Of a stretch of 64,000 bases of DNA, positions 56,853 to 64,000 are shown one piece after another (positions within the stretch are counted from its first letter, which is position 1; each line of letters opens with the position of its first letter). The stretch is from an uncultured Oscillospiraceae bacterium. Its GTDB lineage: Bacteria; Bacillota; Clostridia; Oscillospirales; Acutalibacteraceae. The translations under genes were made by a program, and so were the position numbers. The stretch spans positions 1-64,000 of the forward strand of contig URFL01000008.1 in the NCBI GenBank assembly GCA_900547105.1, given 5' to 3'. A model generated the notes under the pieces. The model searched no databases and was not told the origin of the DNA. It saw only the letters and a program-made list of their open reading frames with translations.

Positions 56853-56915
56853 GTATTCGCCGCGTGGGGTATACTGCCGTCGCGATTGGGTCATCCTGTT
56901 AGAAAAGTCAAAAGT

Positions 56916-56970
56916 TTTACCTATCTTTTACGAAAGGTTGCTTTTCCTTTTTACCGTCGACAAATATCAT
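56916..56970 (+). promoter_or_regulatory. PHO-box-like tandem repeats and -10 of pstS
   Basis: Hexamers TTTACC (56916), TTTACG (56927), TTGCTT (56938) and TTTTAC (56949) recur every 11 bases, as PhoP boxes do. TATCAT (56965-56970) is the likely -10. No good -35 exists, as in activator-dependent pst promoters. Confidence 0.6.
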
Positions 56971-57022
56971 TAAAAACGGCAAGAGAAAGAGCCTATCATA
57001 ACAATATCTGGAGGAATGACAG

Positions 57023-57934
57023 ATGAAAAGAACATGGAAATTGGCAGCGGCAGCCTTGTCCCTGACCTTTGTGCTGGCGGGCTGCTCGACCACGAACAGC
57101 AATCCCGACAGCAGCACCGACCAAACCGGTGCAGCGGATGCTTCGACCGGTATGAGCGGTACCATCACCGTCATCTCGCGTGAAGAGGGATCCGGTACCC
57201 GTGGCGCGTTTGTCGAACTGTTCGGCATTGAAGAAAAAGATGCCGATGGCAACAAGGTGGACCACACTACCGAGGAAGCCAACGTGACCAACAACACTGC
57301 CGGTATGATCACCAGCGTGTCCGGCGACAAGCAGTCGATCGGTTATGTGTCGCTGGGTTCGCTGAACAACAAAGTCAAGGCGGTGAAAATCGACGGCAAC
57401 GAAGCCACGGTAGACAACGTCAAATCCGGTGCGTATGCCGTGTCCCGTCCGTTCAACATCGTGACCAAAGATAACATGAACGATGTCGCCAAAGACTTCG
57501 TGAACTTCATCCTCAGCACGGATGGCCAGAAGATCGTGGAAGATAACCACTATATCCCGCTGGACAACGCGACGTCCTTCACCAGCACCAAACCCTCCGG
57601 CAAAATCACGGTGGGTGGTTCCTCGTCGGTGTCGCCGGTCATGGAAAAACTGATCGAAGCGTACAAAAAAGTGAACAGCGGCGCGACCATCGAGTTGCAA
57701 ACCACCGACTCCACCACCGGCGTAACTTCCACGGTTGAGGGAACTTATCAGATCGGTATGGCTTCGCGTGATCTGAAAGACGAAGAAGTGGCCCAGGGCG
57801 TGAAATCCACCAAGATTGCGATCGACGGTATCGCGGTGATCGTGAACAACGAAAACTCCATTGATAATCTGAGCAAGGATCAGGTCAAGAGCATCTTCAC
57901 CGGTGAAGCGACCGACTGGTCGGCTATCGGCTAA
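57023..57934 (+). CDS. pstS: phosphate-binding lipoprotein, circularly permuted PstS
   Basis: 303 residues, site GGAGGAATG. Lipobox LAGC with Cys 21. Residues about 46-190 match the C-terminal half of usual PstS (SREEGSGTRGAF at 52-63, then IGYVSLGSLNN and SRPFNIVTK); residues about 192-303 match the usual N-terminal half (GGSSSVSPVMEKLIEAYKK from about 198, GMASRDLKDEE, IFTGEATDW at the end). The two halves are therefore in swapped order, a circular permutation that keeps both phosphate-binding loops. Delivers phosphate to PstCAB. Confidence 0.93.
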   Translation: MKRTWKLAAAALSLTFVLAGCSTTNSNPDSSTDQTGAADASTGMSGTITVISREEGSGTRGAFVELFGIEEKDADGNKVDHTTEEANVTNNTAGMITSVSGDKQSIGYVSLGSLNNKVKAVKIDGNEATVDNVKSGAYAVSRPFNIVTKDNMNDVAKDFVNFILSTDGQKIVEDNHYIPLDNATSFTSTKPSGKITVGGSSSVSPVMEKLIEAYKKVNSGATIELQTTDSTTGVTSTVEGTYQIGMASRDLKDEEVAQGVKSTKIAIDGIAVIVNNENSIDNLSKDQVKSIFTGEATDWSAIG

Positions 57935-57961
57935 CAACCCGAATCATCAAAGAACAAGCCA

Positions 57962-58010
57962 AAACAGATGGTGGCGATACCGGCAACGGTATCGACCGCC
58001 GTCTGTTTGT
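57962..58010 (+). other. intergenic hairpin between pstS and pstC
   Basis: Outer AAACAGA/TCTGTTT and inner CGATACCG/CGGTATCG stems with a GCAA tetraloop, followed by TTGTAAAAT. Probably an attenuator or 3' stabiliser raising pstS over pstC. Confidence 0.6.
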
Positions 58011-58043
58011 AAAATAGCTTTTCTTTGACCGGAGGAATGGTAG

Positions 58044-58892
58044 ATGAAAAAGATTAAAGAACCGCTTATGCATTTCGTGTTTTTGTTGGCGGCATGCGCG
58101 TCGATCTGTGCGGTAGCATTGATTTGTGTGTTCCTGTTTGCCAACGGTGTTCCCGCTATGCAGAAAGTGGGCATTTTCGACTTTTTGCTGGGCAGCAAAT
58201 GGAGACCGGGCAACGATATCTACGGCATTTTGCCTATGATCGTTGGCAGCTTGTATGTGACCGCCGGCGCTATCCTCTTTGGGGTGCCGATCGGTATTTT
58301 GTCGGCGGTATATATGGCGCGGTTTTGCCCGAAAAAGATTTATCGCCTTTTGAAACCGGCGGTGGAGCTGCTGGCGGGTATTCCCTCGGTGGTTTACGGC
58401 TTTTTCGGATTGGTGGTGCTGGTGCCGTTTGTGCGGGATCATTTTGGCGGTAACGGCAGCAGCATTTTGACCGCGTCGCTGCTGCTGGGCATTATGATCT
58501 TGCCCACCATCATCGGTGTATCAGAATCCGCCATTCGTGCGGTACCAAACAGCTATTACGAAGGCGGCTTGGCGCTAGGCGCTACGCACGAGCGCAGTGT
58601 GTTTTTCGCCACATTGCCGGCAGCCAAATCCGGCATTATGGCGGGCGTGGTGTTGGGCATTGGACGAGCCATCGGCGAAACCATGGCAGTGATCATGGTG
58701 GCAGGCAACCAGCCGCGGCTGACTGCTGATTTTCTCAAAGGCATCCGCACCATGACCACCAATATCGTGATGGAAATGGGCTATGCGTCCGGATTGCACC
58801 GTGAAATGCTGATCGCCACCGGTGTGGTGCTGTTTGTCTTTATCCTGCTGATCAACCTGCTCTTTTCCGTGCTGAATAGAAAGAAGGGATAA
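58044..58892 (+). CDS. pstC: phosphate ABC transporter permease PstC
   Basis: 282 residues, site GGAGGAATG. Six helices; KWRPGNDIYGILPMIVGSL, AGIPSVVYGFFG and GIGRAIGETMAVIMVAGN are PstC signatures. Confidence 0.95.
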   Translation: MKKIKEPLMHFVFLLAACASICAVALICVFLFANGVPAMQKVGIFDFLLGSKWRPGNDIYGILPMIVGSLYVTAGAILFGVPIGILSAVYMARFCPKKIYRLLKPAVELLAGIPSVVYGFFGLVVLVPFVRDHFGGNGSSILTASLLLGIMILPTIIGVSESAIRAVPNSYYEGGLALGATHERSVFFATLPAAKSGIMAGVVLGIGRAIGETMAVIMVAGNQPRLTADFLKGIRTMTTNIVMEMGYASGLHREMLIATGVVLFVFILLINLLFSVLNRKKG

Positions 58893-58894
58893 GC

Positions 58895-59815
58895 GTGCAA
58901 GCAACCGAAGCCATTAACAAACAAACCTGGCAGCAAAAATGGGATTCCTACAAACGGCATCCGTTGTCGCTGATTCTCTTTCTGGCGGTATCGCTCGCGA
59001 TGCTGATCACCGTTGGCGTGCTGGTGCTGTTGATCGGGTATATTCTAATCAAGGGTATCCCACATCTGACTCCTTCGCTGTTTTCTTTGACATACACCAG
59101 CGACAACGTTTCGTTGATGCCGGCTCTGGTCAATACCATTTTGATGACGCTAATGTCGCTGCTGTTTGCAGTGCCGCTGGGGATTTTCGCCGCCATCTAT
59201 TTGGTAGAGTACGCCGGGCGTGGCAACAAGCTGGTCAAGGTGGTGCGTATCACCGCCGAAACGCTGTCCGGTATTCCGTCGATTGTGTACGGATTATTTG
59301 GTATGCTGTTCTTTGTGAATGCGCTCAAATGGCAATACTCGTTTTTGTCCGGTTCACTCACGCTGGCGATCATGATTCTGCCGCTGATCATGCGCACCAC
59401 CGAGGAAGCGCTGAAATCGGTGCCGGATTCGTACCGTGAGGGCAGCTTTGGTCTGGGTGCCGGTCGTTTGCGCACGGTGTTTCGCATTGTGCTGCCGTCG
59501 GCGATGCCCGGTATTCTGGCAGGCATCATTCTGGCCATCGGGCGCATCGTTGGCGAAACGGCGGCGTTGTTGTATACAGCCGGCACCGTTGCCAACTATC
59601 CGCGCGCGGTTGCACCGGCAGGCAGCAACTGGCTGCAACAGGGCTTGTCGGTGTTTATGTCCTCCGGACGCACACTGTCGCTGCATATGTATGTGCTGTC
59701 CGGCGAAGCGCTGTATATTGACCAAGCCTATGCGACAGCAGTCGTGCTGCTGGTCGTGGTGATTGGGATCAATGCGCTGTCCAGCCTGATCGCCAAGAAG
59801 ATAACAAAGGGATGA
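58895..59815 (+). CDS. pstA: phosphate ABC transporter permease PstA
   Basis: 306 residues from GTG at 58895, after AAGAAGGG. Six helices; [15 protein letters not shown] and [19 protein letters not shown]. Two bases after pstC. Confidence 0.95.
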   Translation: MQATEAINKQTWQQKWDSYKRHPLSLILFLAVSLAMLITVGVLVLLIGYILIKGIPHLTPSLFSLTYTSDNVSLMPALVNTILMTLMSLLFAVPLGIFAAIYLVEYAGRGNKLVKVVRITAETLSGIPSIVYGLFGMLFFVNALKWQYSFLSGSLTLAIMILPLIMRTTEEALKSVPDSYREGSFGLGAGRLRTVFRIVLPSAMPGILAGIILAIGRIVGETAALLYTAGTVANYPRAVAPAGSNWLQQGLSVFMSSGRTLSLHMYVLSGEALYIDQAYATAVVLLVVVIGINALSSLIAKKITKG

Positions 59816-59819
59816 TGGT

Positions 59820-60569
59820 ATGAATAAAATCACGATACAAGATTTGAACCTGTATTACGGCAATTTTCACGCGCTGAAAGATGTGAACCTGGATTTGGAA
59901 GCCAACCGCATTACAGCGTTTATCGGTCCTTCCGGGTGCGGCAAGTCGACGCTGCTTAAATCGCTCAACCGCATGAATGATCTTGTCGAGGGCTGCCGCA
60001 TTACCGGCAAGGTGCAATTGGATGGACAGGATATTTACGGCAAAATGGACATCAACCAACTGCGCAAGCGGGTGGGCATGGTGTTCCAAAAGCCCAATCC
60101 GTTTCCGATGAGTGTTTATGATAACATAGCGTTCGGTCCGCGCACACACGGTATCCGCAGCAAACAGAAGCTGGACGAGCTGGTTGAAAAATCGCTGCGC
60201 GATGCCGCCATCTGGGATGAACTAAAAGATCGGCTGAAGAAAAGTGCCCTAGGCCTGTCCGGCGGTCAACAGCAGCGGTTATGCATTGCCCGCGCGCTCG
60301 CAGTGCAGCCGGAGGTGCTGTTGATGGACGAGCCCACCAGCGCGTTGGATCCTATCTCTACCTCGAAAATCGAGGATTTGGCGGTGGAGCTGAAAAACGA
60401 CTACACCATCATCATGGTGACGCACAATATGCAGCAAGCGGCGCGTATTTCGGATAAAACAGCGTTTTTCCTGTTGGGCGAAATGGTGGAATACGGCGAT
60501 ACCGAAAAGGTGTTCTCGTTCCCGCAGGATAAACGCACCGAAGACTACATCACGGGGAGGTTTGGATAA
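59820..60569 (+). CDS. pstB: phosphate ABC transporter ATP-binding protein PstB
   Basis: 249 residues. Walker [20 protein letters not shown], signature [15 protein letters not shown], Walker [14 protein letters not shown]. Overlaps phoU by one base. Confidence 0.97.
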   Translation: MNKITIQDLNLYYGNFHALKDVNLDLEANRITAFIGPSGCGKSTLLKSLNRMNDLVEGCRITGKVQLDGQDIYGKMDINQLRKRVGMVFQKPNPFPMSVYDNIAFGPRTHGIRSKQKLDELVEKSLRDAAIWDELKDRLKKSALGLSGGQQQRLCIARALAVQPEVLLMDEPTSALDPISTSKIEDLAVELKNDYTIIMVTHNMQQAARISDKTAFFLLGEMVEYGDTEKVFSFPQDKRTEDYITGRFG

Positions 60570-61225
60570 TGCGCAACCGGTTTGATCATCAGCTGGAACG
60601 GCTGAATGCAGAATTAACCGAGATGGGGGAGTTGATCGAAGATGCGATCGATGGCGCTATCTCCACTTTAACCGATCGGTCGGAGGAACAGAAAAAGCAG
60701 ACCGACCAATTCGAAAAAGAGATCAACCAAAAAGAAAGCGACATCGAAAGTTTGTGCCTGAAGCTGCTGCTGCAGCAGCAGCCGGTGGCCAGCGATCTGC
60801 GGTTGATTTCGGCGGCGTTGAAAATGATCACCGATATGGAACGTATCGGCGACCAGGCGGCGGATATCGCCGATTTAAGCCTGTTTATGCCGAACGATCC
60901 GCCGAGTGATCGTATGGAGCGCTTGATGCTGATGGCGAACGCCACCACGCGTATGGTGAAAAAGAGCGTGCAAGCCTTTGTGGATCGCGACATGGAGCTG
61001 GCGCAAAAGGTTTGCGCTGCCGACGACACGGTGGATGAGCTGTTCGCACAGGTCAAATCCGATTTGATTGCTTGGATTCGCCAAGATGTGGACAACGGCG
61101 AATTGGCTCTGGATCTGCTGATGGTAGCGAAGTACTTTGAACGCATCGGTGACCACGCGGTCAATTTGGCAGAATGGGTGATTTTTTCTATTACCGGTCA
61201 GCATCGGTTGAATGCCACTGTATAA
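60569..61225 (+). CDS. phoU: phosphate transport regulator PhoU
   Basis: 218 residues, two PhoU three-helix repeats with DMERIGDQAADIADL and YFERIGDHAVNLAEW metal-cluster motifs. Links Pst activity to PhoR-type signalling; no phoPR pair is in the window. Confidence 0.96.
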   Translation: MRNRFDHQLERLNAELTEMGELIEDAIDGAISTLTDRSEEQKKQTDQFEKEINQKESDIESLCLKLLLQQQPVASDLRLISAALKMITDMERIGDQAADIADLSLFMPNDPPSDRMERLMLMANATTRMVKKSVQAFVDRDMELAQKVCAADDTVDELFAQVKSDLIAWIRQDVDNGELALDLLMVAKYFERIGDHAVNLAEWVIFSITGQHRLNATV

Positions 61226-61239
61226 TTTTGATACGCAAA

Positions 61240-61268
61240 ACAGCCCCTCACATTGGTGAGGGGCTGTT
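61240..61268. terminator. bidirectional terminator after phoU
   Basis: ACAGCCCCTCAC-ATTG-GTGAGGGGCTGT; TTTT-like tails on both sides. Confidence 0.8.
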
Positions 61269-61291
61269 GCCATTTTCCATACCTATCCGGA

Positions 61292-62602
61292 TTAGTGTTT
61301 CTGACCTTTTTCCTGCAACCGGCGGTTTTCGGTGAGCAGTTGATCCGCGACAATATCCAGCTGGCGGTTTTCGTCCACACGGTCAGCCAGCGCGCTTTCC
61401 TCCAAGTCGGCATAATTGTCGGCGTGGCCTTTTTTCTTAAAGGACAGCTTGAGCAGCACCGGCGTGAGCACCGCGCAGCATACAACGGTAATGATCACCG
61501 GGCCAAAGAAGGCATCCGGCATCAGTCCAAGACTCAAGCCCTTGTTGGCGACGATCAGCGCCACTTCGCCGCGGCAAGCCATGCCAACACCGATTTGGAT
61601 GCATTCCCGCTGGTCAAAACCGCACATTTTGGCTCCCAGCCCGCAACCGATCAGCTTGGACAGAATAGCGACCACCACCATGCAGATGGCGAACAGCACA
61701 ATCGACAGCGACATCGCCGGCAGCGTGACCTTCAAACCGATGTTGGCAAAAAAGATGGGGGTCAAGAACAGGTACTGCACCGGCTGAAATTTGCTGGAGA
61801 TATAATTGCCTTTGGTGGTATTGGCAACGATCAGACCGGCCGCGAAAGCGCCGATGATGTCTGCCACGCCGAATACACGCTCTGCCAGAAAAGACAGCAG
61901 CAAACACAGCACAAACGCCGCCACCGGATAGCGGTGCAGATACGGTCGATTTTCGCGACGGGCAGCATACCAGTTGAACCCTTTGACTACTACAAAGCCG
62001 ACGGCACCCACAAACACGAAGAACAGCAGGATTTTCAAAATCACCAGCAGCACATTGACATTATCTCCAGCAAAGCTGGTGACGATCGTCAGCGCGATCA
62101 AACCCAGAATATCGTCGATGATCGCGGCCGCCAGAATGGTGTTGCCCACCTTGGTGTGCAGCTTGCCAAGCTCTTGCAGCGTTTCCACCGTGATGCTCAC
62201 CGAGGTCGCGGTCAAAATGGTACCGATAAAGATGTTTTGCAGCAACCGATTGCCCTCGGTAGCCAAATCACCGCGGTTAAAGATAAACGCCAGCAGTGTA
62301 CCCATCACGATAGGAGCCAGCACACCGATCAACGCCACCATAAAGCCGGATTTACCGGAACGACCCAAATCGCGCAAACTGGTGCCCATACCGGCGGAAA
62401 ACATAATCACGATCACGCCGAGTTCGGCGAGCTGGGTCAACATTTCGGTGGGCTTCAAAATTCCAAACACCGCCGGACCCAGCAGCAGCCCGGCCAGCAG
62501 CGCCCCCACCACCTGCGGCATTTGGAACCGCCGGGTGATCATGCCGAGAATTTTTGTACTGATCAAAATCAGCGCAATGTGCCAAAGATAATCATAAGAC
62601 AT
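61292..62602 (-). CDS. cation:proton antiporter (Kef/CPA2 type)
   Basis: 436 residues, about twelve helices; AGLLLGP, ATSVSITVETL, AAIIDDILGL (Asp-Asp ion site) and GMACRGEVALIV are CPA2 motifs. C-terminus ends in a short helical, charged tail rather than a TrkA-N domain. Shares a transcript with mutS2, 30 bases upstream. Confidence 0.92.
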   Translation of the reverse strand: MSYDYLWHIALILISTKILGMITRRFQMPQVVGALLAGLLLGPAVFGILKPTEMLTQLAELGVIVIMFSAGMGTSLRDLGRSGKSGFMVALIGVLAPIVMGTLLAFIFNRGDLATEGNRLLQNIFIGTILTATSVSITVETLQELGKLHTKVGNTILAAAIIDDILGLIALTIVTSFAGDNVNVLLVILKILLFFVFVGAVGFVVVKGFNWYAARRENRPYLHRYPVAAFVLCLLLSFLAERVFGVADIIGAFAAGLIVANTTKGNYISSKFQPVQYLFLTPIFFANIGLKVTLPAMSLSIVLFAICMVVVAILSKLIGCGLGAKMCGFDQRECIQIGVGMACRGEVALIVANKGLSLGLMPDAFFGPVIITVVCCAVLTPVLLKLSFKKKGHADNYADLEESALADRVDENRQLDIVADQLLTENRRLQEKGQKH

Positions 62603-62632
62603 GGTGAAACCTTCTTTTATAATAATTTCTGT

Positions 62633-64000
62633 TTATTTCAATTCAACAATGGTCACGCCGTTTTCGCCCTCGCCGTACACACCCAACCGATAGCTCTTGA
62701 CCGATGGGTGCGAACGCAGGAAATTGTGAACCGCCTGTCGCATGGCGCCGGTGCCTTTGCCGTGGATCACCGTGATGCGATCCACATTGGTCATCACCGC
62801 GTCATCAATAAAGCGATCCAGTTCCAAAATGCCCTCGTCAGTCATTTTGCCGCGCAAATCAATTTCAGACGTAATCTCCCGGTCAATGGTGGAGGGGAGG
62901 GTGCGGGTGCGTTTTCCGCCGACCGTGGTTTTGGGCTTAGCGCTCTTTTCGTTCAGCAGCCGCAGATTGTCCAGTTTCACGCGGGTGCGAATGATACCGG
63001 CCTGCACTTCCACATATCCGGAGGCATCCGCCGGTGCCAACACCGTTCCGGTTTTGTCGATATCCACGATGCGCACCTCGTCGCCCGTTTTCAACGGACG
63101 GGGGAGACGATAATTGTCTTTTTGGCGATGATCCACCGGATCCACCGCGTTGTCCATGTCCTTGAGCTTAGAGCGCAGACGGCTTTTGGCATCCGATGCC
63201 GCGGCTGCGGTCTTGGATTGCTTGCGCAGCGCGTCCAGCTCTTGCATAAACTGGTCGGCTTGCCACCGGGCTCGTTCCACGATGCGTTGTGCCTCGGCAT
63301 GGGCTTTTTCCAGTTCCTGCTGCTGTCGTCGCTTCGCCTGCTCCATTTGCTCGCGCGCTTTTTGTCCGGCGTTTTGCGCCGCAATACGCGCGTTTTGGGC
63401 GTCCGCCAATTCCTGCTCCAGTTGTTGGCGGCGATCCTCCAGCCGCGATACCACATCTTCCATTCGGCGGTTTTCCGCCGATACCAGTTCGCGTGCGCGG
63501 TTCACCACGTCGTCCGCCATGCCCAAGCGACTGGAAATAGCAAACGCGTTGGAGCGCCCGGGCACACCCACCAGCAACCGGTAGGTGGGGCGCAGCGTAG
63601 CAACATCAAATTCGCAGCTGCCGTTTTCCACACCGGCGGTGTGAATGGCGTATTCTTTCAATTCCGCATAGTGGGTGGTCGCTGCAATATGTGCCCCTTG
63701 TGCGCGCAGCTTTTCCAAAATAGCGATCGCCAGCGCTGCGCCCTCGACCGGATCGGTTCCGGCACCAAGCTCGTCCAGTAAGACCAAGCTGCCGGCATCC
63801 GCTTCTTCCAAAATGTGGATTTGATTGGTAACGTGGGCGGAAAAGGTGGACAGCGATTGTTCGATCGACTGCTCGTCGCCGATATCCGCCAGCACGGTTT
63901 GGAAAATAGACAGCGAGCTGCCGTCGCTGACCGGCGGCATCAACCCGCACATGGTCATGAGAGTGAGCAAGCCCAGTGTTTTCAGAGTGACGGTTTTGCC
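62633..64000 (-). CDS. mutS2: endonuclease MutS2, C-terminal part (cut by window edge)
   Basis: 455 residues are visible; the N-terminus lies beyond 64000. Begins inside the Walker A (GKTVTLKTLG) and continues with Walker B (LVLLDELGAGTDP), a coiled coil (about 180-270), a KOW-like segment and the Smr domain (EIDLRGKMTDEG, VIHGKGTGAMRQAVHNFL). MutS2 acts on stalled or collided ribosomes and branched DNA. Confidence 0.95.
   Translation of the reverse strand, partial: GKTVTLKTLGLLTLMTMCGLMPPVSDGSSLSIFQTVLADIGDEQSIEQSLSTFSAHVTNQIHILEEADAGSLVLLDELGAGTDPVEGAALAIAILEKLRAQGAHIAATTHYAELKEYAIHTAGVENGSCEFDVATLRPTYRLLVGVPGRSNAFAISSRLGMADDVVNRARELVSAENRRMEDVVSRLEDRRQQLEQELADAQNARIAAQNAGQKAREQMEQAKRRQQQELEKAHAEAQRIVERARWQADQFMQELDALRKQSKTAAAASDAKSRLRSKLKDMDNAVDPVDHRQKDNYRLPRPLKTGDEVRIVDIDKTGTVLAPADASGYVEVQAGIIRTRVKLDNLRLLNEKSAKPKTTVGGKRTRTLPSTIDREITSEIDLRGKMTDEGILELDRFIDDAVMTNVDRITVIHGKGTGAMRQAVHNFLRSHPSVKSYRLGVYGEGENGVTIVELK

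Noticed and set aside
61253..63781. Plus-strand open frame of 842 codons
   Set aside because: Runs antisense through the antiporter and mutS2, both with clear family motifs.

Overview
The window looks like a chromosomal segment of a Gram-positive, spore-forming member of the Clostridia (Oscillospirales/Ruminococcaceae-like). This is inferred from: a YunB sporulation gene; Firmicutes-type promoters and strong Shine-Dalgarno sites, many with GTG or TTG starts; YerC/TrpR-like, DUF1275, AzlCD and MutS2 genes; and four large secreted proteins with type I dockerin repeats, as found in cellulosome-forming or related gut and rumen clostridia. No rRNA, CRISPR array, insertion sequence or prophage was recognised. 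Coding density is high on both strands.

Layout. 0-2.8 kb (minus): a polysaccharide deacetylase and a cell-wall amidase (broken by a one-base frameshift), then metA. 2.9-6.8 kb (plus): metF, a free-standing methionine-synthase reactivation domain and a short metH; with the divergent metA this is a compact methionine island. 6.9-9.1 kb: yerC, a methyltransferase, hslO and two tRNA genes (Val, Asp). 9.2-27.2 kb is the accessory heart. A MerR regulator faces a dockerin-bearing FAD oxidoreductase across a textbook MerR promoter. It is followed by a GNAT enzyme, a dockerin-bearing SGNH (CE2-like) esterase, a VTT membrane protein, ybaK, an AraC regulator, a CBM6-type secreted protein, a 44-residue acidic peptide and a large dockerin-bearing six-hairpin-like glycosidase. 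27.3-34.9 kb: MATE exporter, DUF1275, aldo/keto reductase, cytosolic GH30 and rmuC (minus), then an AraC regulator and an esterase (plus). 35-46.9 kb: yunB, ligA, trmO, a third AraC regulator, a secreted GH25 lysozyme with dockerin, cca, an ECF-like sigma factor, a truncated OmpR-like regulator, pncB, rpmB, pyrB with a PyrI-like zinc tail and a flavin reductase. 47-53.7 kb: livJHMGF, a cytidylate-kinase-like gene and azlCD, all handling branched-chain amino acids. 53.8-64 kb: galM, a PlsC/glycosyltransferase pair, pstSCAB-phoU, a Kef/CPA2 antiporter and the 3' part of mutS2 cut by the window edge.

How the genes work together. The dockerin proteins share nearly the same calcium-loop/helix motif (DALM-x-LQ) and presumably dock on one scaffoldin that lies outside the window. 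MerR and AraC regulators sit beside the carbohydrate-active genes and suggest substrate-induced expression. The most notable observations are a PstS whose two halves are in circularly permuted order behind a tandem PHO-box-like repeat, PyrB fused to only the zinc module of PyrI, a dockerin-bearing FAD oxidoreductase under a 19-bp-spacer MerR promoter, the small acidic peptide between two secreted glycan proteins, a hairpin that would bury the yunB ribosome-binding site, and candidate cre and AraC operators.
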